Source: Roseobacter cerasinus
GTDB taxonomy: Bacteria > Pseudomonadota > Alphaproteobacteria > Rhodobacterales > Rhodobacteraceae
DNA: 64,000 bases
Direction of reading: 5' to 3'
Assembly: GCF_009811755.1 (NCBI RefSeq)
Contig: NZ_BLIV01000002.1
Location: 489,001-553,000 of the forward strand
In this document: positions 51,487 through 61,512 of the stretch, piece after piece
How positions within the stretch are numbered: the stretch's first letter is position 1
Layout of the letters: each line of letters begins with the position of its first letter
Notes under the pieces: generated by a model
What the model was told of the DNA's origin: nothing
Databases searched by the model: none
The model's input: only the letters and a program-made list of their open reading frames with translations
Position numbers and translations under genes: made by a program

Positions 51487-52787
51487 GTGGCGAACAGGGC
51501 TGGTCGGCGCGCAAACAGCTCATCTTGGGCTTTCTTGGTCTGATCGTGCTTGTCGGTGGTTTCGGAACCTGGGCGGCGCTGAGCCAGATTTCGGGCGCTG
51601 TGGTGTCCTCGGGTCGTTTCGAGGTGGATCGCAACCGCCAGATTGTCCAGCATGAAACGGGCGGCACCGTGGCCGAAATCCTTGTTGATGAAGGGGATGA
51701 TGTCGCAGCGGGCGATCTGCTGTTGAAGCTTGATGGCGCGCAGCTGACGTCGCAATTGGCGATTGTGGAGGACCAGCTCTACGAGCTGATGGCGCGCCGC
51801 GGACGTCTGGAAGCCGAACGCGACGAGAGCGACACCATCGATTTCGAAGAAGAGGTTTTGGCCGCCGGTCAGGTGGATCAGGACGTGCAGGAGCTGATCG
51901 AGGGGCAGCAGAACCTCTTTAACGCGCGCCGTGCATCTGTCGCGCAAGAGATTGAGCAGCTGTCCAAACGGTCCGGCCAGATCCGCAGTCAGATCGTGGG
52001 CATTGATGCGCAGGAGGTTTCCCTGTCGCAGCAGCTTGCGTTGATCGAGGAGGAACTGGCCAACCAGAAATCTCTGCTGGAGCGGCAATTGACGCAGGCG
52101 GGCACGGTTCTCAGCCTGCAACGGGAATCCGCGCGGCTGAACGGCCAATTGGGCGAACTTGCGGCGTCCAAAGCGCAGGCTGAAGGGCGCATCACCGAGA
52201 TCGATATCGAACGGCTCAAGCTCTCCACTGGCACCCGCGAGGAAGCGATCACCCGCCTGCGCGACCTGCGCGCGCGCGAGTTGGAGTTGATGGAGCAGCG
52301 TAATGCCCTGCGGGAGGAAATTGACCGCCTGAACATCCGTGCGCCTGTCTCGGGTATTATTTATGGTATGCAGGTGCGCACCCCACGTTCGGTCATTCGC
52401 GCGGCGGAGCCTGTTATGTTTCTCGTCCCGCAGGACCGCCCGCTTGTCATCGCGGCGCGGGTGGATCTGATCCACATCGACCAGTTGGTCGCGGGGCAGG
52501 ATGTGACGCTGCGCTTGTCCGCGCTTGATCAGCGCACAACGCCTGAGCTTTACGGCAGCGTGGTGCAGATCTCAGCCGACGCCTTCGAGGATGAAGCGAC
52601 AGGGCAGAGCTATTATCGCACCGAGATTGTTCTGAACGACGGCGAGGTCGATAAGCTGGCCGAAGGCACGGTTCTGATCCCCGGCATGCCGGTGGAAGCC
52701 TATATCAAGACCGGCGACCGCAGCCCGCTGGCCTATCTGGTCAAGCCCATGGCGGACTACTTTGCCCGGGCGTTCCGCGAAAGCTGA
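51483..52787 (+). CDS. T1SS periplasmic adaptor (HlyD family)
   Basis: 434 residues. One membrane helix ([21 protein letters not shown]), a lipoyl/barrel-sandwich domain ([20 protein letters not shown]), a long coiled coil (about 90-275), then the beta-barrel HlyD_3 region ([16 protein letters not shown]). Links the inner-membrane exporter to a TolC-like channel not in the window. Starts inside the exporter stop. Confidence 0.93.
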   Translation: MSGEQGWSARKQLILGFLGLIVLVGGFGTWAALSQISGAVVSSGRFEVDRNRQIVQHETGGTVAEILVDEGDDVAAGDLLLKLDGAQLTSQLAIVEDQLYELMARRGRLEAERDESDTIDFEEEVLAAGQVDQDVQELIEGQQNLFNARRASVAQEIEQLSKRSGQIRSQIVGIDAQEVSLSQQLALIEEELANQKSLLERQLTQAGTVLSLQRESARLNGQLGELAASKAQAEGRITEIDIERLKLSTGTREEAITRLRDLRARELELMEQRNALREEIDRLNIRAPVSGIIYGMQVRTPRSVIRAAEPVMFLVPQDRPLVIAARVDLIHIDQLVAGQDVTLRLSALDQRTTPELYGSVVQISADAFEDEATGQSYYRTEIVLNDGEVDKLAEGTVLIPGMPVEAYIKTGDRSPLAYLVKPMADYFARAFRES

Positions 52788-52796
52788 GAGGCGGGC

Positions 52797-53639
52797 CTAG
52801 TCGCGCCCCGGAATCTTGACACGGGGCGGCAGATCGGCCCAGCCATCGATCAACGTCATCGCTTCGGACGCGCTGTCGACAAAGCGGAAAAGCGACAGAT
52901 CTTCATCCGAAATGGTGCCCGCGTTGGCCAGCGCCTCCCAGTTCAGGATGCGCTCCCAGAAGTCGCGGCCAAAGAGCATGACAGGCACCGGCTGCATGCG
53001 CCCCGTCTGGATCAGCGTCAGCGTCTCAAAGAGTTCGTCCAGCGTGCCAAAGCCGCCGGGAAAGACGCAGATCGCTTTGGCCCGCATCAGAAAATGCATC
53101 TTGCGGATCGCGAAGTAGTGGAAGTTGAAGCAAAGCTCTGGCGTGACATATTCGTTGGGCGCCTGCTCATGCGGCAATACGATGTTCAGCCCGATGGAGT
53201 GCCCGCCTGCGTCGCGCGCGCCCCGGTTGCCCGCCTCCATCACGCCCGGCCCGCCGCCGGTGACCACCACGTTTTCGCGCCCGTTGCTCTCCAGACTCTT
53301 GAGAGTCATCAACCGCGAGAACTCCCGCGCTTCATCATAGAAATGAGACAGCTCTGACAGGGTTTTGGTGCGCGCTGTGTGTTTCTCCGTCGGGCTGGGG
53401 ATGCGCGCCCCACCAAAAAGTACAATCGTGCTGGTGATGTTATGCGCATCCAGCATCATCTCGGGCTTCAACAGCTCCAGCTGCAAGCGCACGGGCCGCA
53501 GCTCCTCCCGGCAGAGGAAATCCTCATCCGCAAAGGCCAACCGGTAGGCGGGCGCACGGGTCTGCGGTGTATCGGGCACCTCACGGGTGGCATCGCGGTC
53601 TGTATGCGCATCACGCAAGGGGTGGCGGGGTCTGTTCAT
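52797..53639 (-). CDS. LOG family (TIGR00730) protein
   Basis: 280 residues. The LOG motif PGGFGTLDELFE and the upstream GGGPGVMEAGNRGA nucleotide loop are clear. LOG proteins are nucleoside 5'-monophosphate phosphoribohydrolases acting on AMP-like or cytokinin substrates. N-terminal 50 residues are charged and probably disordered. Converges with the T1SS operon. Confidence 0.92.
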   Translation of the reverse strand: MNRPRHPLRDAHTDRDATREVPDTPQTRAPAYRLAFADEDFLCREELRPVRLQLELLKPEMMLDAHNITSTIVLFGGARIPSPTEKHTARTKTLSELSHFYDEAREFSRLMTLKSLESNGRENVVVTGGGPGVMEAGNRGARDAGGHSIGLNIVLPHEQAPNEYVTPELCFNFHYFAIRKMHFLMRAKAICVFPGGFGTLDELFETLTLIQTGRMQPVPVMLFGRDFWERILNWEALANAGTISDEDLSLFRFVDSASEAMTLIDGWADLPPRVKIPGRD

Positions 53640-53718
53640 CTCGGTTTCTCCGATGCCTCGTCTCTAGTGCAGGGGGACATGTTGTGCGCCAAGATGCAAT
53701 GGTCTGGCGGCAGATGGA

Positions 53719-53747
53719 TTGCGCGTGTGACACCGGACTTGTATAGG
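53719..53747 (+). promoter_or_regulatory. Sigma70-type promoter for dapD
   Basis: TTGCGC (53719-53724), 17-base spacer, TATAGG (53742-53747), 35 bases before the dapD ATG. Confidence 0.5.
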
Positions 53748-53781
53748 CGCTGCAGATTAACTTTTCCTTTGGGGGACGCTC

Positions 53782-54609
53782 ATGTCGAACGCGCAGCTGG
53801 AAACCGCTATCGAAGCCGCATGGGAGGCGCGCGACACGATCACGCCCGTAACCAACGGGGAAACCCGCGAGGCCATCGAAGACACGCTTGCCGCGCTCGA
53901 CGGGGGCGGACTGCGTGTGGCTGAGCCGCAGGAGGATGGCAATTGGCAGGTGAACCAATGGGCCAAGAAAGCGGTTCTGCTGGGTTTCCGCATCAAGGAT
54001 ATGGAGCATCAGGTTGGCGGCCCGCAAGGCGGTGGCTGGTGGGACAAGGTCGACAGCAAGTTCGCAGGCTGGGGCGACAACCAGTGGAAAGCCGCTGGTT
54101 TTCGCGCGGTGCCGAACTGTGTGGTGCGCAAATCGGCCTATATCGCGCCCGGCGTGGTGCTGATGCCGTCTTTCGTGAACTTGGGCGCTTATGTGGATGA
54201 AGGCACGATGGTCGACACCTGGGCGACTGTGGGCTCCTGCGCGCAGATCGGCAAGAACGTACACCTCTCGGGCGGCGTCGGCATTGGCGGCGTGCTGGAA
54301 CCGATGCAGGCTGGCCCCACGATCATCGAAGACAATTGCTTTATCGGTGCGCGCTCGGAAGTGGTCGAAGGCTGCATCGTGCGCGAAGGCTCGGTGCTTG
54401 GCATGGGCGTGTTCATCGGAAAATCCACCAAGATCGTCGACCGTGAGACCGGTGAGGTCACCTACGGCGAAGTGCCCGCAGGCTCCGTGGTGGTTGCAGG
54501 GTCGATGCCGTCGAAAAACGGCATCAACCTCTACTGTGCTGTGATCGTCAAGAAGGTGGACGCGCAAACCCGCTCCAAAACCTCGATCAACGAGTTGCTG
54601 CGCGACTAG
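53782..54609 (+). CDS. dapD: Tetrahydrodipicolinate N-succinyltransferase
   Basis: 275 residues, usual length 274-284. Left-handed beta-helix built of hexapeptide repeats ([40 protein letters not shown]), with [15 protein letters not shown]. Transfers succinyl from succinyl-CoA in the lysine/DAP pathway. GGGGGA upstream of the ATG. Starts the dapD-x-y-dapE cluster. Confidence 0.97.
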   Translation: MSNAQLETAIEAAWEARDTITPVTNGETREAIEDTLAALDGGGLRVAEPQEDGNWQVNQWAKKAVLLGFRIKDMEHQVGGPQGGGWWDKVDSKFAGWGDNQWKAAGFRAVPNCVVRKSAYIAPGVVLMPSFVNLGAYVDEGTMVDTWATVGSCAQIGKNVHLSGGVGIGGVLEPMQAGPTIIEDNCFIGARSEVVEGCIVREGSVLGMGVFIGKSTKIVDRETGEVTYGEVPAGSVVVAGSMPSKNGINLYCAVIVKKVDAQTRSKTSINELLRD

Positions 54610-54681
54610 GCGCGGGGGCGGTTTCGGCAAAAACCGACGCGCTGATGCAATCCGGTAACCCTCTTGTCGTATGGTGTCGCC

Positions 54682-55593
54682 ATGCGAAGTGCGCCGGTGC
54701 CCATATCGTTCCAAACCCTACAGGTCGTCGCCGATCTGCGCGCCGTTGTCGTGGCTGGGGCCGACGGCTTGGCTGCGCATTTGGCAGCTGAGAAAGAGCC
54801 CCTGCTGCGCCGGGTGATCGACGACCAAGGCTGCCTATTGTCCGCCGAGGATGCCGAGGCGCTGCGTGAGGATCTGCTTTTGGTGGCGGCTCGGCCAGAT
54901 CAAGGGCTGGCGGATTTCCTGGCCGCCACGGCGCTGTTGCTGGCCGATCGGTTGCAAGGGGGTGCCGGGGCCGATGATCTCTATTGGAACTGGGACGCCT
55001 TTGCCGGGCACTACCGCAAAGGCCCCGCGCCTGTCCGCGCGGCGGTGCTGCATGGGTTTCGCCTGGCGCATGCGACCCGCCGGGTCAATCTGGAGCATCC
55101 GCCCGAGGGGCGCGGCCTCTACACATACGACGCCGCCGATCTGCAGCGGTTTCTGACGCTTGTCGCACGCAGCCTGTCGCCCGTGCAGCGCGATCATGTT
55201 TGCCGATCCGCTCCGGCGGACACGCGCGCGGTGCATCGCACGGCGCTGGATAATTGCCTGGATGGCAGCTGCCGTCTGTCTGACTACGGCACCTGGTTTC
55301 CGCGTGAAGTGGTCGAGATGGTCTCGCTGCAGCCGGAGCATGTGGGCTTTGCGCCCGCGACGGCGCTGCTGCTGCTCGACTGTATCGCCACCCGCGATGC
55401 CGAGGGTCGCATGGCGTTTCGTTGGGCAGAACTGGCGCCACACTACGTGCAAATGACGTCCAAGGCGCGCGGGGCGATCCTGGCCGGGGTGCGGCACCTT
55501 TACGAGACGTCGCCCGATTGGGCGCCCTATGCGGGCTGGGCGCCGGACCGACTGGTTGAAAAAGCCGTTGTAGTGCCCTTCGCCAAGGCCTAA
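54682..55593 (+). CDS. Unknown protein, 303 aa, between dapD and dapE
   Basis: No recognised domain. The sequence is Ala/Leu-rich and helical in character with conserved-looking patches YWNWDAFAGHYRKGPAPVRAAVLHGFR, RAVHRTALDNC and YGTWFPREVVEMV. No signal peptide or membrane segment. ATG 54682 chosen over a TTG six codons earlier; no strong ribosome site for either. 72 bases after dapD, ten bases before the next gene. Co-transcription with dap genes is likely; function unknown. Confidence 0.65.
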   Translation: MRSAPVPISFQTLQVVADLRAVVVAGADGLAAHLAAEKEPLLRRVIDDQGCLLSAEDAEALREDLLLVAARPDQGLADFLAATALLLADRLQGGAGADDLYWNWDAFAGHYRKGPAPVRAAVLHGFRLAHATRRVNLEHPPEGRGLYTYDAADLQRFLTLVARSLSPVQRDHVCRSAPADTRAVHRTALDNCLDGSCRLSDYGTWFPREVVEMVSLQPEHVGFAPATALLLLDCIATRDAEGRMAFRWAELAPHYVQMTSKARGAILAGVRHLYETSPDWAPYAGWAPDRLVEKAVVVPFAKA

Positions 55594-55602
55594 CACCAAG
55601 CT

Positions 55603-55956
55603 ATGGCAAAAGACAAAAGCAAATCCAGACAGCAGGTCTATACGCTGGTTGTGCAGATCGGGCGCAAAGAGGGTGACGGGCTGCCCAAGGACGCCAGCGG
55701 CGCGGGCCTCGTGGTCTTTGCTTCCGGTGTGGATGAGGCCGAGGCGGTGCGCGAAACGGTGGCGGTGCTGAAACAGGCGGAGACGGCACCGCTCGACGTG
55801 ACGGGCTATGGCACCTTGGAGGAGCGTCTCGCCGAAGGGCATGAGATCGACGCGGAGGAGCGTGGCTTGATGCAGCGGGCGCTCGATGAAAACGCCGTGA
55901 TCATCGCACAGATGCAGCCGTTTTATGGCGACGCGCCGGAGGTCGAGGCGGACTGA
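55603..55956 (+). CDS. Unknown small protein, 117 aa, in the dap cluster
   Basis: Soluble, acidic C-terminal half, starts [20 protein letters not shown]. Has an alternating beta/helix look ([38 protein letters not shown]) that suggests a small ferredoxin-like or YCII-type fold, but I cannot name the family. Located between the 303-aa unknown and dapE on the same strand. Confidence 0.7.
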   Translation: MAKDKSKSRQQVYTLVVQIGRKEGDGLPKDASGAGLVVFASGVDEAEAVRETVAVLKQAETAPLDVTGYGTLEERLAEGHEIDAEERGLMQRALDENAVIIAQMQPFYGDAPEVEAD

Positions 55957-56047
55957 GCCTCGAATTTCTTGGCCCCACCCCTTGGCATTGCGGGCGTTTC
56001 GCCACAAACCTGTGCGGCAAATGGCTCTTGATCAGGAAGGAAGCCCA

Positions 56048-57196
56048 ATGTCCGGCACCGACCCCGTCGCTTTGACGGCAGATCTGGTGCGCTGCCCTTC
56101 GGTGACGCCGGCGGATGAGGGCGCGCTTGATGTGTTGCACACCCTGTTGACAGCAGCAGGCTTCGACTGCACCCGTGTGGATCGTGGCGGCATCTGCAAC
56201 CTCTATGCGCGCTGGGGGGCGAAGGGTCATGCGCGGACCTTCGGCTTCAACGGGCATACGGATGTGGTGCCGGTCGGTGATGAGGCGGCCTGGACCGTGC
56301 CGCCGTTTGGCGCTGAAATCAAAGACGGTGTCCTCTACGGGCGTGGTGCAACGGATATGAAATCTGGCGTCGCGGCCTTTGCCGCAGCAGCGGTTGATTT
56401 TGTCCGTGACACCCCGCCCGACGGCGCCATTGTGCTGGCGATCACCGGAGACGAGGAAGGCGACGCGGTGGATGGCACCACAGCCCTGCTGGATCATATG
56501 GCGAACACGGGAGAGCAGCTGGACGTCTGCCTTGTGGGTGAGCCCACCTGCCCCGACCGCATGGGCGAGATGATCAAGATTGGGCGGCGTGGCTCCATGT
56601 CGGCCTGGATTAAGGTGATCGGCAAACAGGGGCACGCGGCCTATCCGCATCGTGCGCTCAACCCCTTGCCTGCGATGATGCGCCTGATGGACCGGCTGGC
56701 CCGTCATGAGCTGGATCAGGGCACCGCGCATTTCGACTCGTCGACGCTTGCCGTTGTCACGGTCGATACCGGCAATGCCGCGACCAATGTGATCCCGGCG
56801 GAGTGCTCGAGTGCTGTGAACATCCGCTTTAACGACACGCACAGCGGCGCGTCGCTGTGCACCTGGATCAAGGAGGAACTTGCGCGGATTGAAGCTGAAT
56901 TCGGGGTGCAGACTGACGTGCGGATCAAGATCTCCGGTGAGAGTTTTGTTACCCCGCCCGGTGCCCTGTCTGATCTTGTGGCCAGCGCCGTCAAGGCGGA
57001 AACGGGCCTGACGCCGGAACTCTCCACCACCGGCGGCACCTCTGACGCGCGCTTCATCAAGAGCCATTGCCCGGTGGTGGAATTTGGTCTTGTGGGACGC
57101 TCCATGCATCAGGTCGATGAGCATGTGGAGGTTGCGCACATCCGACAGCTCAAGGCGATCTATACGCGAATTCTGCAAAGCTATTTCGCGCAATGA
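56048..57196 (+). CDS. dapE: Succinyl-diaminopimelate desuccinylase
   Basis: 382 residues (family about 375-385). M20 metal motifs: [32 protein letters not shown], with [13 protein letters not shown] in the dimer domain and a [12 protein letters not shown] end motif diagnostic of DapE. It releases succinate from N-succinyl-LL-DAP. GGAAGG precedes ATG 56048; upstream frame is basic shadow reading. Coupled to the GNAT gene (ATGA). Confidence 0.97.
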   Translation: MSGTDPVALTADLVRCPSVTPADEGALDVLHTLLTAAGFDCTRVDRGGICNLYARWGAKGHARTFGFNGHTDVVPVGDEAAWTVPPFGAEIKDGVLYGRGATDMKSGVAAFAAAAVDFVRDTPPDGAIVLAITGDEEGDAVDGTTALLDHMANTGEQLDVCLVGEPTCPDRMGEMIKIGRRGSMSAWIKVIGKQGHAAYPHRALNPLPAMMRLMDRLARHELDQGTAHFDSSTLAVVTVDTGNAATNVIPAECSSAVNIRFNDTHSGASLCTWIKEELARIEAEFGVQTDVRIKISGESFVTPPGALSDLVASAVKAETGLTPELSTTGGTSDARFIKSHCPVVEFGLVGRSMHQVDEHVEVAHIRQLKAIYTRILQSYFAQ

Positions 57197-57612
57197 CCCG
57201 GATTACCCAAACCGCTGATCTGCAGGCGTGCCATGCGTTGCGGCGTGCCGTCTTCATGGAGGAACAGGGGATCAGCGAGGCCGATGAGTTCGACGATCTG
57301 GACCAGGGCGCGCTGCATTTCCTGGCCGTGCAGGATGGCCATGCGGTGGGTACGGCGCGCCTGCTGATCTCCGGCGATACCGCGAGGGTTGGGCGCATTT
57401 GCGTGCTGAAAGACCAGCGCGGCACCGGGCTCGGGGCGCAGCTGATCGGGGCCGCGCTTGAGGTGGCGCGGGCGCAGCCGGGCGTGCAACAGGCCCGCCT
57501 TGGGGCGCAGGTCTCCGCGATTGCGTTCTATGAAAAGCTGGGTTTTGTGACCTGTGGCCCGGTCTATGATGACGCGGGCATTCCGCACCGTGAAATGAGC
57601 TGCGCGCTGTGA
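57193..57612 (+). CDS. GNAT family N-acetyltransferase
   Basis: 139 residues, compact GNAT. Acetyl-CoA loop [18 protein letters not shown] (Q/R-x-x-G-x-G) and the C-terminal [27 protein letters not shown] are clear. Resembles the YjcF/ElaA-like group. Acceptor unknown. It overlaps dapE by four bases, so it is in the same operon. Confidence 0.9.
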   Translation: MTRITQTADLQACHALRRAVFMEEQGISEADEFDDLDQGALHFLAVQDGHAVGTARLLISGDTARVGRICVLKDQRGTGLGAQLIGAALEVARAQPGVQQARLGAQVSAIAFYEKLGFVTCGPVYDDAGIPHREMSCAL

Positions 57613-57682
57613 TGTCGGGCTGATCCCCGCGCCTACGTGATTTGCGCATGACGGCACCCGACGCGCGTGTTACCTGAGGGGC

Positions 57683-59938
57683 ATGACCCGCATCCCCACG
57701 AAATCGGACATCCTCGACTGGATCAGCGAGAACCCCACGCTGACGGCCAAGCGGGACATCGCCAAAGCCTTTGGCATCAAAGGCGCCGCCCGGATTGACC
57801 TCAAGCGCGTGCTCAAAGAGCTGGAAGCTGAGGGGCATCTGGAAAAGCGCAAGCGCAGCTATCAGGACCCGGACCGCCTGCCGCCGGTGAGCGTGCTGCA
57901 GGTCACGGGGCCGGATGCCGAGGGCGATCTCTTCGCCAAGCCGATGGAATGGCATGGCGAGGGGGTGGAGCCGGTGGTCCTGGTGATCCCGCGCGCCTCT
58001 GATCCGGCGCTCGGGGCGGGGGACCGTATTCTGGCGCGGCTGACCCTGATCAAGGGAGAGACGCATCACTACGAGGCGCGTTTGATCAGGCGCATCGGCA
58101 CCAACCCGCGCCGCGTGCTGGGGGTGTTTCGCAAGACGGCGGAAGGCGGTCGCATTCTACCGATCGACAAAGGCTCGGACACCGAATGGGCGGTGTTCGG
58201 TGACGCGACCCATGGCGCCAAGGACGGCGAGTTGGTCGAAGCTGAGCAGGCTGGCCCCAAGGTGCGCATGGGGCTGCCGCGTGCCCGGATCGTGCAGCGG
58301 CTAGGCGATCCGTCAGCGGCCAAGGCGGTCTCGCTCATTGCAATCCATCAGCATGGCATCCCCGACGCCTTTCCCGACAAGGTGATCGCTGAGGCGGACC
58401 GCGCCAAGCCGATTGGCTTGAAGGGTCGGGAAGACCTGCGCGATCTGCCCTTGATCACCATCGACCCTTCAGATGCACGGGACCATGATGACGCCTGTTA
58501 TGCCCATGCGGATGACGACCCGACCAATGAGGGCGGGCACATTGTCTGGGTCGCTATTGCCGATGTCGCGGCCTACGTCACGCCCGGCTCCGCACTGGAC
58601 ACGGAGGCACGGACGCGCGGCAACTCCACCTATTTCCCCGACCGCGTGGTGCCGATGCTGCCCGACCGGCTCTCGGGTGATCTCTGTTCGCTGCACGAAG
58701 GTGTGCCGCGTGCATGTATCGCCGTGCGCATGGTGCTGGATGCGTCAGGCAACAAGCTGTCGCACAGTTTCCACCGGGGCCTCATGCGCTCGCCCGCCGC
58801 GCTGAACTACGAAGAGGTGCAGGCCGCCATCGACGGGCATCCAAACGACCGCTGCGGCCCTTTGTTGGAGCCGGTTCTGAAACCGCTCTATGCCGCCTAT
58901 GCGGCGCTGGCGGATGCACGTGCCCGGCGGCAACCACTGGATCTGGACCTGCCCGAGCGGCGGATCGAGCTGGATGACGATGGCACCGTGACCTCGGTCA
59001 ACTATAAGGACCGGTTGGATGCGCACCGTCTGATCGAAGAGTTCATGGTACTGGCCAATGTCGCCGCCGCCGAGACGCTGATCGCCACGAAAGTGCCGCT
59101 CCTCTTCCGGGTGCATGAGGAGCCGAGCCCGGAAAAGCTCGACAGCCTGCGCGAGACAGCCAAGGCCAGCGGCTTTGCGCTGGCCAAGGGGCAGGTGCTC
59201 AAGACCGCGCATCTCAACCGGCTGCTGAACGATGCGGCAGGCTCTGACGAGGCGGAGCTGATCAATATGTCGACCCTGCGCGCGATGACGCAGGCCTATT
59301 ACAGCCCGCAGAACCTCGGGCACTTTGGGTTGGCCCTGCCGCGCTATGCGCATTTCACCTCGCCCATTCGCCGTTATTCCGACCTGATCGTGCATCGCGG
59401 GCTGATCACGGCGCATGGCTGGGGTAAGGACGGGCTGCAAACCACCGAGCACGAGGAGCTGGAGGCCATTGGCACCCATATCTCCGAGACGGAGCGCCGC
59501 TCCATGCTGGCGGAGCGGGACACGACCGACCGCTACATGGCGTCTTATTTGAGCGAGCGGGTTGGCAATGAGTTCGAAGGGCGGATCAGCGGCATCGCGC
59601 GCTTTGGTGTGTTCGTGAAGCTGGATGACAGCGGGGCTGATGGGCTGGTGCCCATGCGCTCCATAGGGCGCGAATACTTCCACTATGACGGTGAGGCGAA
59701 CACGTTGATGGGGTCGGACACGGGCCGGATCATCAGCCTGGGCCAGCGCGCCACCGTGCGCCTGGCCGAAGCCAGCCCGGTGACCGGAGGCATTGCGCTG
59801 GAGTTGCTGGCGCTGGAGGGCAACGCGCTGCCACAGGGCAACAGGTCCCCAGCCGGGCGCGTGCCGCGCAGACGCACCGTGAAAGCCAAACGCAAGGGCA
59901 GCAAGGTCAGCCGCAAGCTGCGACGCAGCCGGCGCTAA
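57683..59938 (+). CDS. rnr: Ribonuclease R
   Basis: 751 residues. N-terminal HTH and cold-shock domains (to about 230), RNB domain with the metal-binding aspartates in ITIDPSDARDHDDACYAH, then an S1 domain (EFEGRISGIARFGVFVKLDD) and a Lys/Arg-rich tail. A 3'-5' exoribonuclease that degrades structured RNA. Starts 70 bases after the GNAT stop. Confidence 0.95.
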   Translation: MTRIPTKSDILDWISENPTLTAKRDIAKAFGIKGAARIDLKRVLKELEAEGHLEKRKRSYQDPDRLPPVSVLQVTGPDAEGDLFAKPMEWHGEGVEPVVLVIPRASDPALGAGDRILARLTLIKGETHHYEARLIRRIGTNPRRVLGVFRKTAEGGRILPIDKGSDTEWAVFGDATHGAKDGELVEAEQAGPKVRMGLPRARIVQRLGDPSAAKAVSLIAIHQHGIPDAFPDKVIAEADRAKPIGLKGREDLRDLPLITIDPSDARDHDDACYAHADDDPTNEGGHIVWVAIADVAAYVTPGSALDTEARTRGNSTYFPDRVVPMLPDRLSGDLCSLHEGVPRACIAVRMVLDASGNKLSHSFHRGLMRSPAALNYEEVQAAIDGHPNDRCGPLLEPVLKPLYAAYAALADARARRQPLDLDLPERRIELDDDGTVTSVNYKDRLDAHRLIEEFMVLANVAAAETLIATKVPLLFRVHEEPSPEKLDSLRETAKASGFALAKGQVLKTAHLNRLLNDAAGSDEAELINMSTLRAMTQAYYSPQNLGHFGLALPRYAHFTSPIRRYSDLIVHRGLITAHGWGKDGLQTTEHEELEAIGTHISETERRSMLAERDTTDRYMASYLSERVGNEFEGRISGIARFGVFVKLDDSGADGLVPMRSIGREYFHYDGEANTLMGSDTGRIISLGQRATVRLAEASPVTGGIALELLALEGNALPQGNRSPAGRVPRRRTVKAKRKGSKVSRKLRRSRR

Positions 59939-60642
59939 GCGGCTCTCCGGTCGCCCAGCATTTGCTCCACACGGTCGATGTAGCCCATCAGCACCGCGTT
60001 TTCGCGAATGCGGCTGGACAGCGCCGTTTCTCCCGGGCTGGAGATCGCGGCACTGAGCATAGGGCCGACACTCGCGTCCGCCGCTGAGGGCGTCTCACCA
60101 AAAAGGAACCGGTTCTGCCACAGACGGGTGACGATCGCTTCCAGATCAGGCTCCAGCCGCGCCAGCCGTTCGGCGGGTGTGAAGCGGCCCAAGCCCTGCA
60201 CTTGCATCGCAGACAGGATCTTGCGGCGGACCCGGTTGGCGACAAGCCTGCGCAAGGGGCGCGGGACCGAGGCAAAGTAGGTCTCGCGAATAGCGGGCCA
60301 GGCCAGATCGTCCTCCCAGCGGTCCAGAACGATATGGAAATAGAGATGCTCTTCGGCCATGCGGATGAAGGCGCGCGAGGTCGATTTGTCCATTTCGGTT
60401 AAGCCATGGTCGAATGCCGCGCCCTGGGCTTCAAGGTAGCTGCGGATCATGTCGCTGTCGGCAATCAGCTGATCCTCGGCCCGGATCACCGGCAGTTTCT
60501 GATGCGGCATCATGCGCGGGTCCAGCGTGTCTTCGCGGGTCCAGCGCAGGCCGGAGAGGTTGAGAAGATGTGCGGCCTTGATGCAGAAGGGGCTGCCGGA
60601 AAACTGGCCGAAGGCGGGAGGGTAGGTGAGCAATGTGATCAT
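59935..60642 (-). CDS. Glutathione S-transferase family protein
   Basis: 235 residues. N-terminal thioredoxin-like domain (ITLLTYPPAFGQFSGSPFCIKA) and KLPVIRAEDQLIADSDMI (the cis-Pro and Ser-Asp glutathione contacts), then an all-helical C-terminal domain. Substrate unknown. AAAGGAGG upstream of ATG 60642. Ends by overlapping the rnr stop; divergent from the WYL regulator, which may control it. Confidence 0.9.
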   Translation of the reverse strand: MITLLTYPPAFGQFSGSPFCIKAAHLLNLSGLRWTREDTLDPRMMPHQKLPVIRAEDQLIADSDMIRSYLEAQGAAFDHGLTEMDKSTSRAFIRMAEEHLYFHIVLDRWEDDLAWPAIRETYFASVPRPLRRLVANRVRRKILSAMQVQGLGRFTPAERLARLEPDLEAIVTRLWQNRFLFGETPSAADASVGPMLSAAISSPGETALSSRIRENAVLMGYIDRVEQMLGDRRAA

Positions 60643-60686
60643 GAGGGCCTCCTTTTTTCTGATGGGCAAGAGTTATACGGGGATGC

Positions 60687-60701
60687 TGTCAATTTCTGTC
60701 A
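60687..60701. promoter_or_regulatory. Direct repeat TGTCA in the GST/WYL intergenic gap
   Basis: TGTCA at 60687-60691 and 60697-60701, ten bases apart (one helical turn), between divergent starts 60642 and 60724. Candidate binding site for the WYL regulator. Confidence 0.35.
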
Positions 60702-60723
60702 CCACTTCTGCTAGAGTGATCTT

Positions 60724-61443
60724 ATGAGCCGCACCCACCGCCTCTTTCAGATGATGCAAACGCTGCGCCGCTTGCCGCCGCCCGTGACGGCCAGTCAGTT
60801 GGCCGACGAGATGCAGATGTCGCCGCGCACGATTTACCGGGACATCGACGCGCTGCGCAGCATGGGTGCTGTGATCGATGGCGAGGCAGGTTTTGGCTAC
60901 ACGCTGATTGAGGATGCGGCGCTGCCGCCGCTTGGGTTTGAGGATGACGAGCTTGAGGCGCTGGTGCTGGGGCTACGCGATGTGGCGGTGATCGGCGATC
61001 CGGCGCTGGCCAAGGCGGCGCGGTCGGCGCTGGCCAAGATCAAGGCGCGGGTGCCGCCCCGGCAGGCGCATCGGTTGCAACATGCGGTGCTGGACGCGCA
61101 TCGCTTTGTCAGCATGCCGGCCATCGAAATTGATGTGGCGGCCCTGCGCGCGGCGACCTGGGATGAGGTCAGCATTGCGTTTGACTATTGCGACCGCAAT
61201 GGGGCCGAAACGGCGCGCGAGGTTGACCCGCTTGGGCTTGTTTACCTCGACAAGACCAATGTGTTGATGGCCTGGTGCCATCTGCGCGAGGATTTCAGGA
61301 CCTTTCGGTTGGACCGGATGCGCAATTTTCAGCGCACTGATCACAGTTTCCGTCCGCGCAGGGTGCCGATGCTGCGGGAGCATCTGGAGCGGATCCGCCG
61401 CGAGATTGCGCGCACGGCAAAGGACCGCATAACCGCTGATTGA
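60724..61443 (+). CDS. WYL-domain HTH regulator (YafY type)
   Basis: 239 residues. HTH (about 8-58; TASQLADEMQMSPRTIYRDIDAL) and a WYL domain at about 135-205 (VSIAFDYCDRNGAETAREVDP, GLVYLDKTNVLMAWCHLREDFRTFRLDRM). WYL proteins sense nucleic-acid or small-molecule ligands. Divergent from the GST gene, the usual arrangement for YafY-type regulators and their target. Confidence 0.92.
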   Translation: MSRTHRLFQMMQTLRRLPPPVTASQLADEMQMSPRTIYRDIDALRSMGAVIDGEAGFGYTLIEDAALPPLGFEDDELEALVLGLRDVAVIGDPALAKAARSALAKIKARVPPRQAHRLQHAVLDAHRFVSMPAIEIDVAALRAATWDEVSIAFDYCDRNGAETAREVDPLGLVYLDKTNVLMAWCHLREDFRTFRLDRMRNFQRTDHSFRPRRVPMLREHLERIRREIARTAKDRITAD

Positions 61444-61512
61444 ATCCTTTTGAAATGGCCCGTTTTGCGTTATGCTCGAAGGCAATAAAAAGAGCAGCGG
61501 TTAGGGCATATC

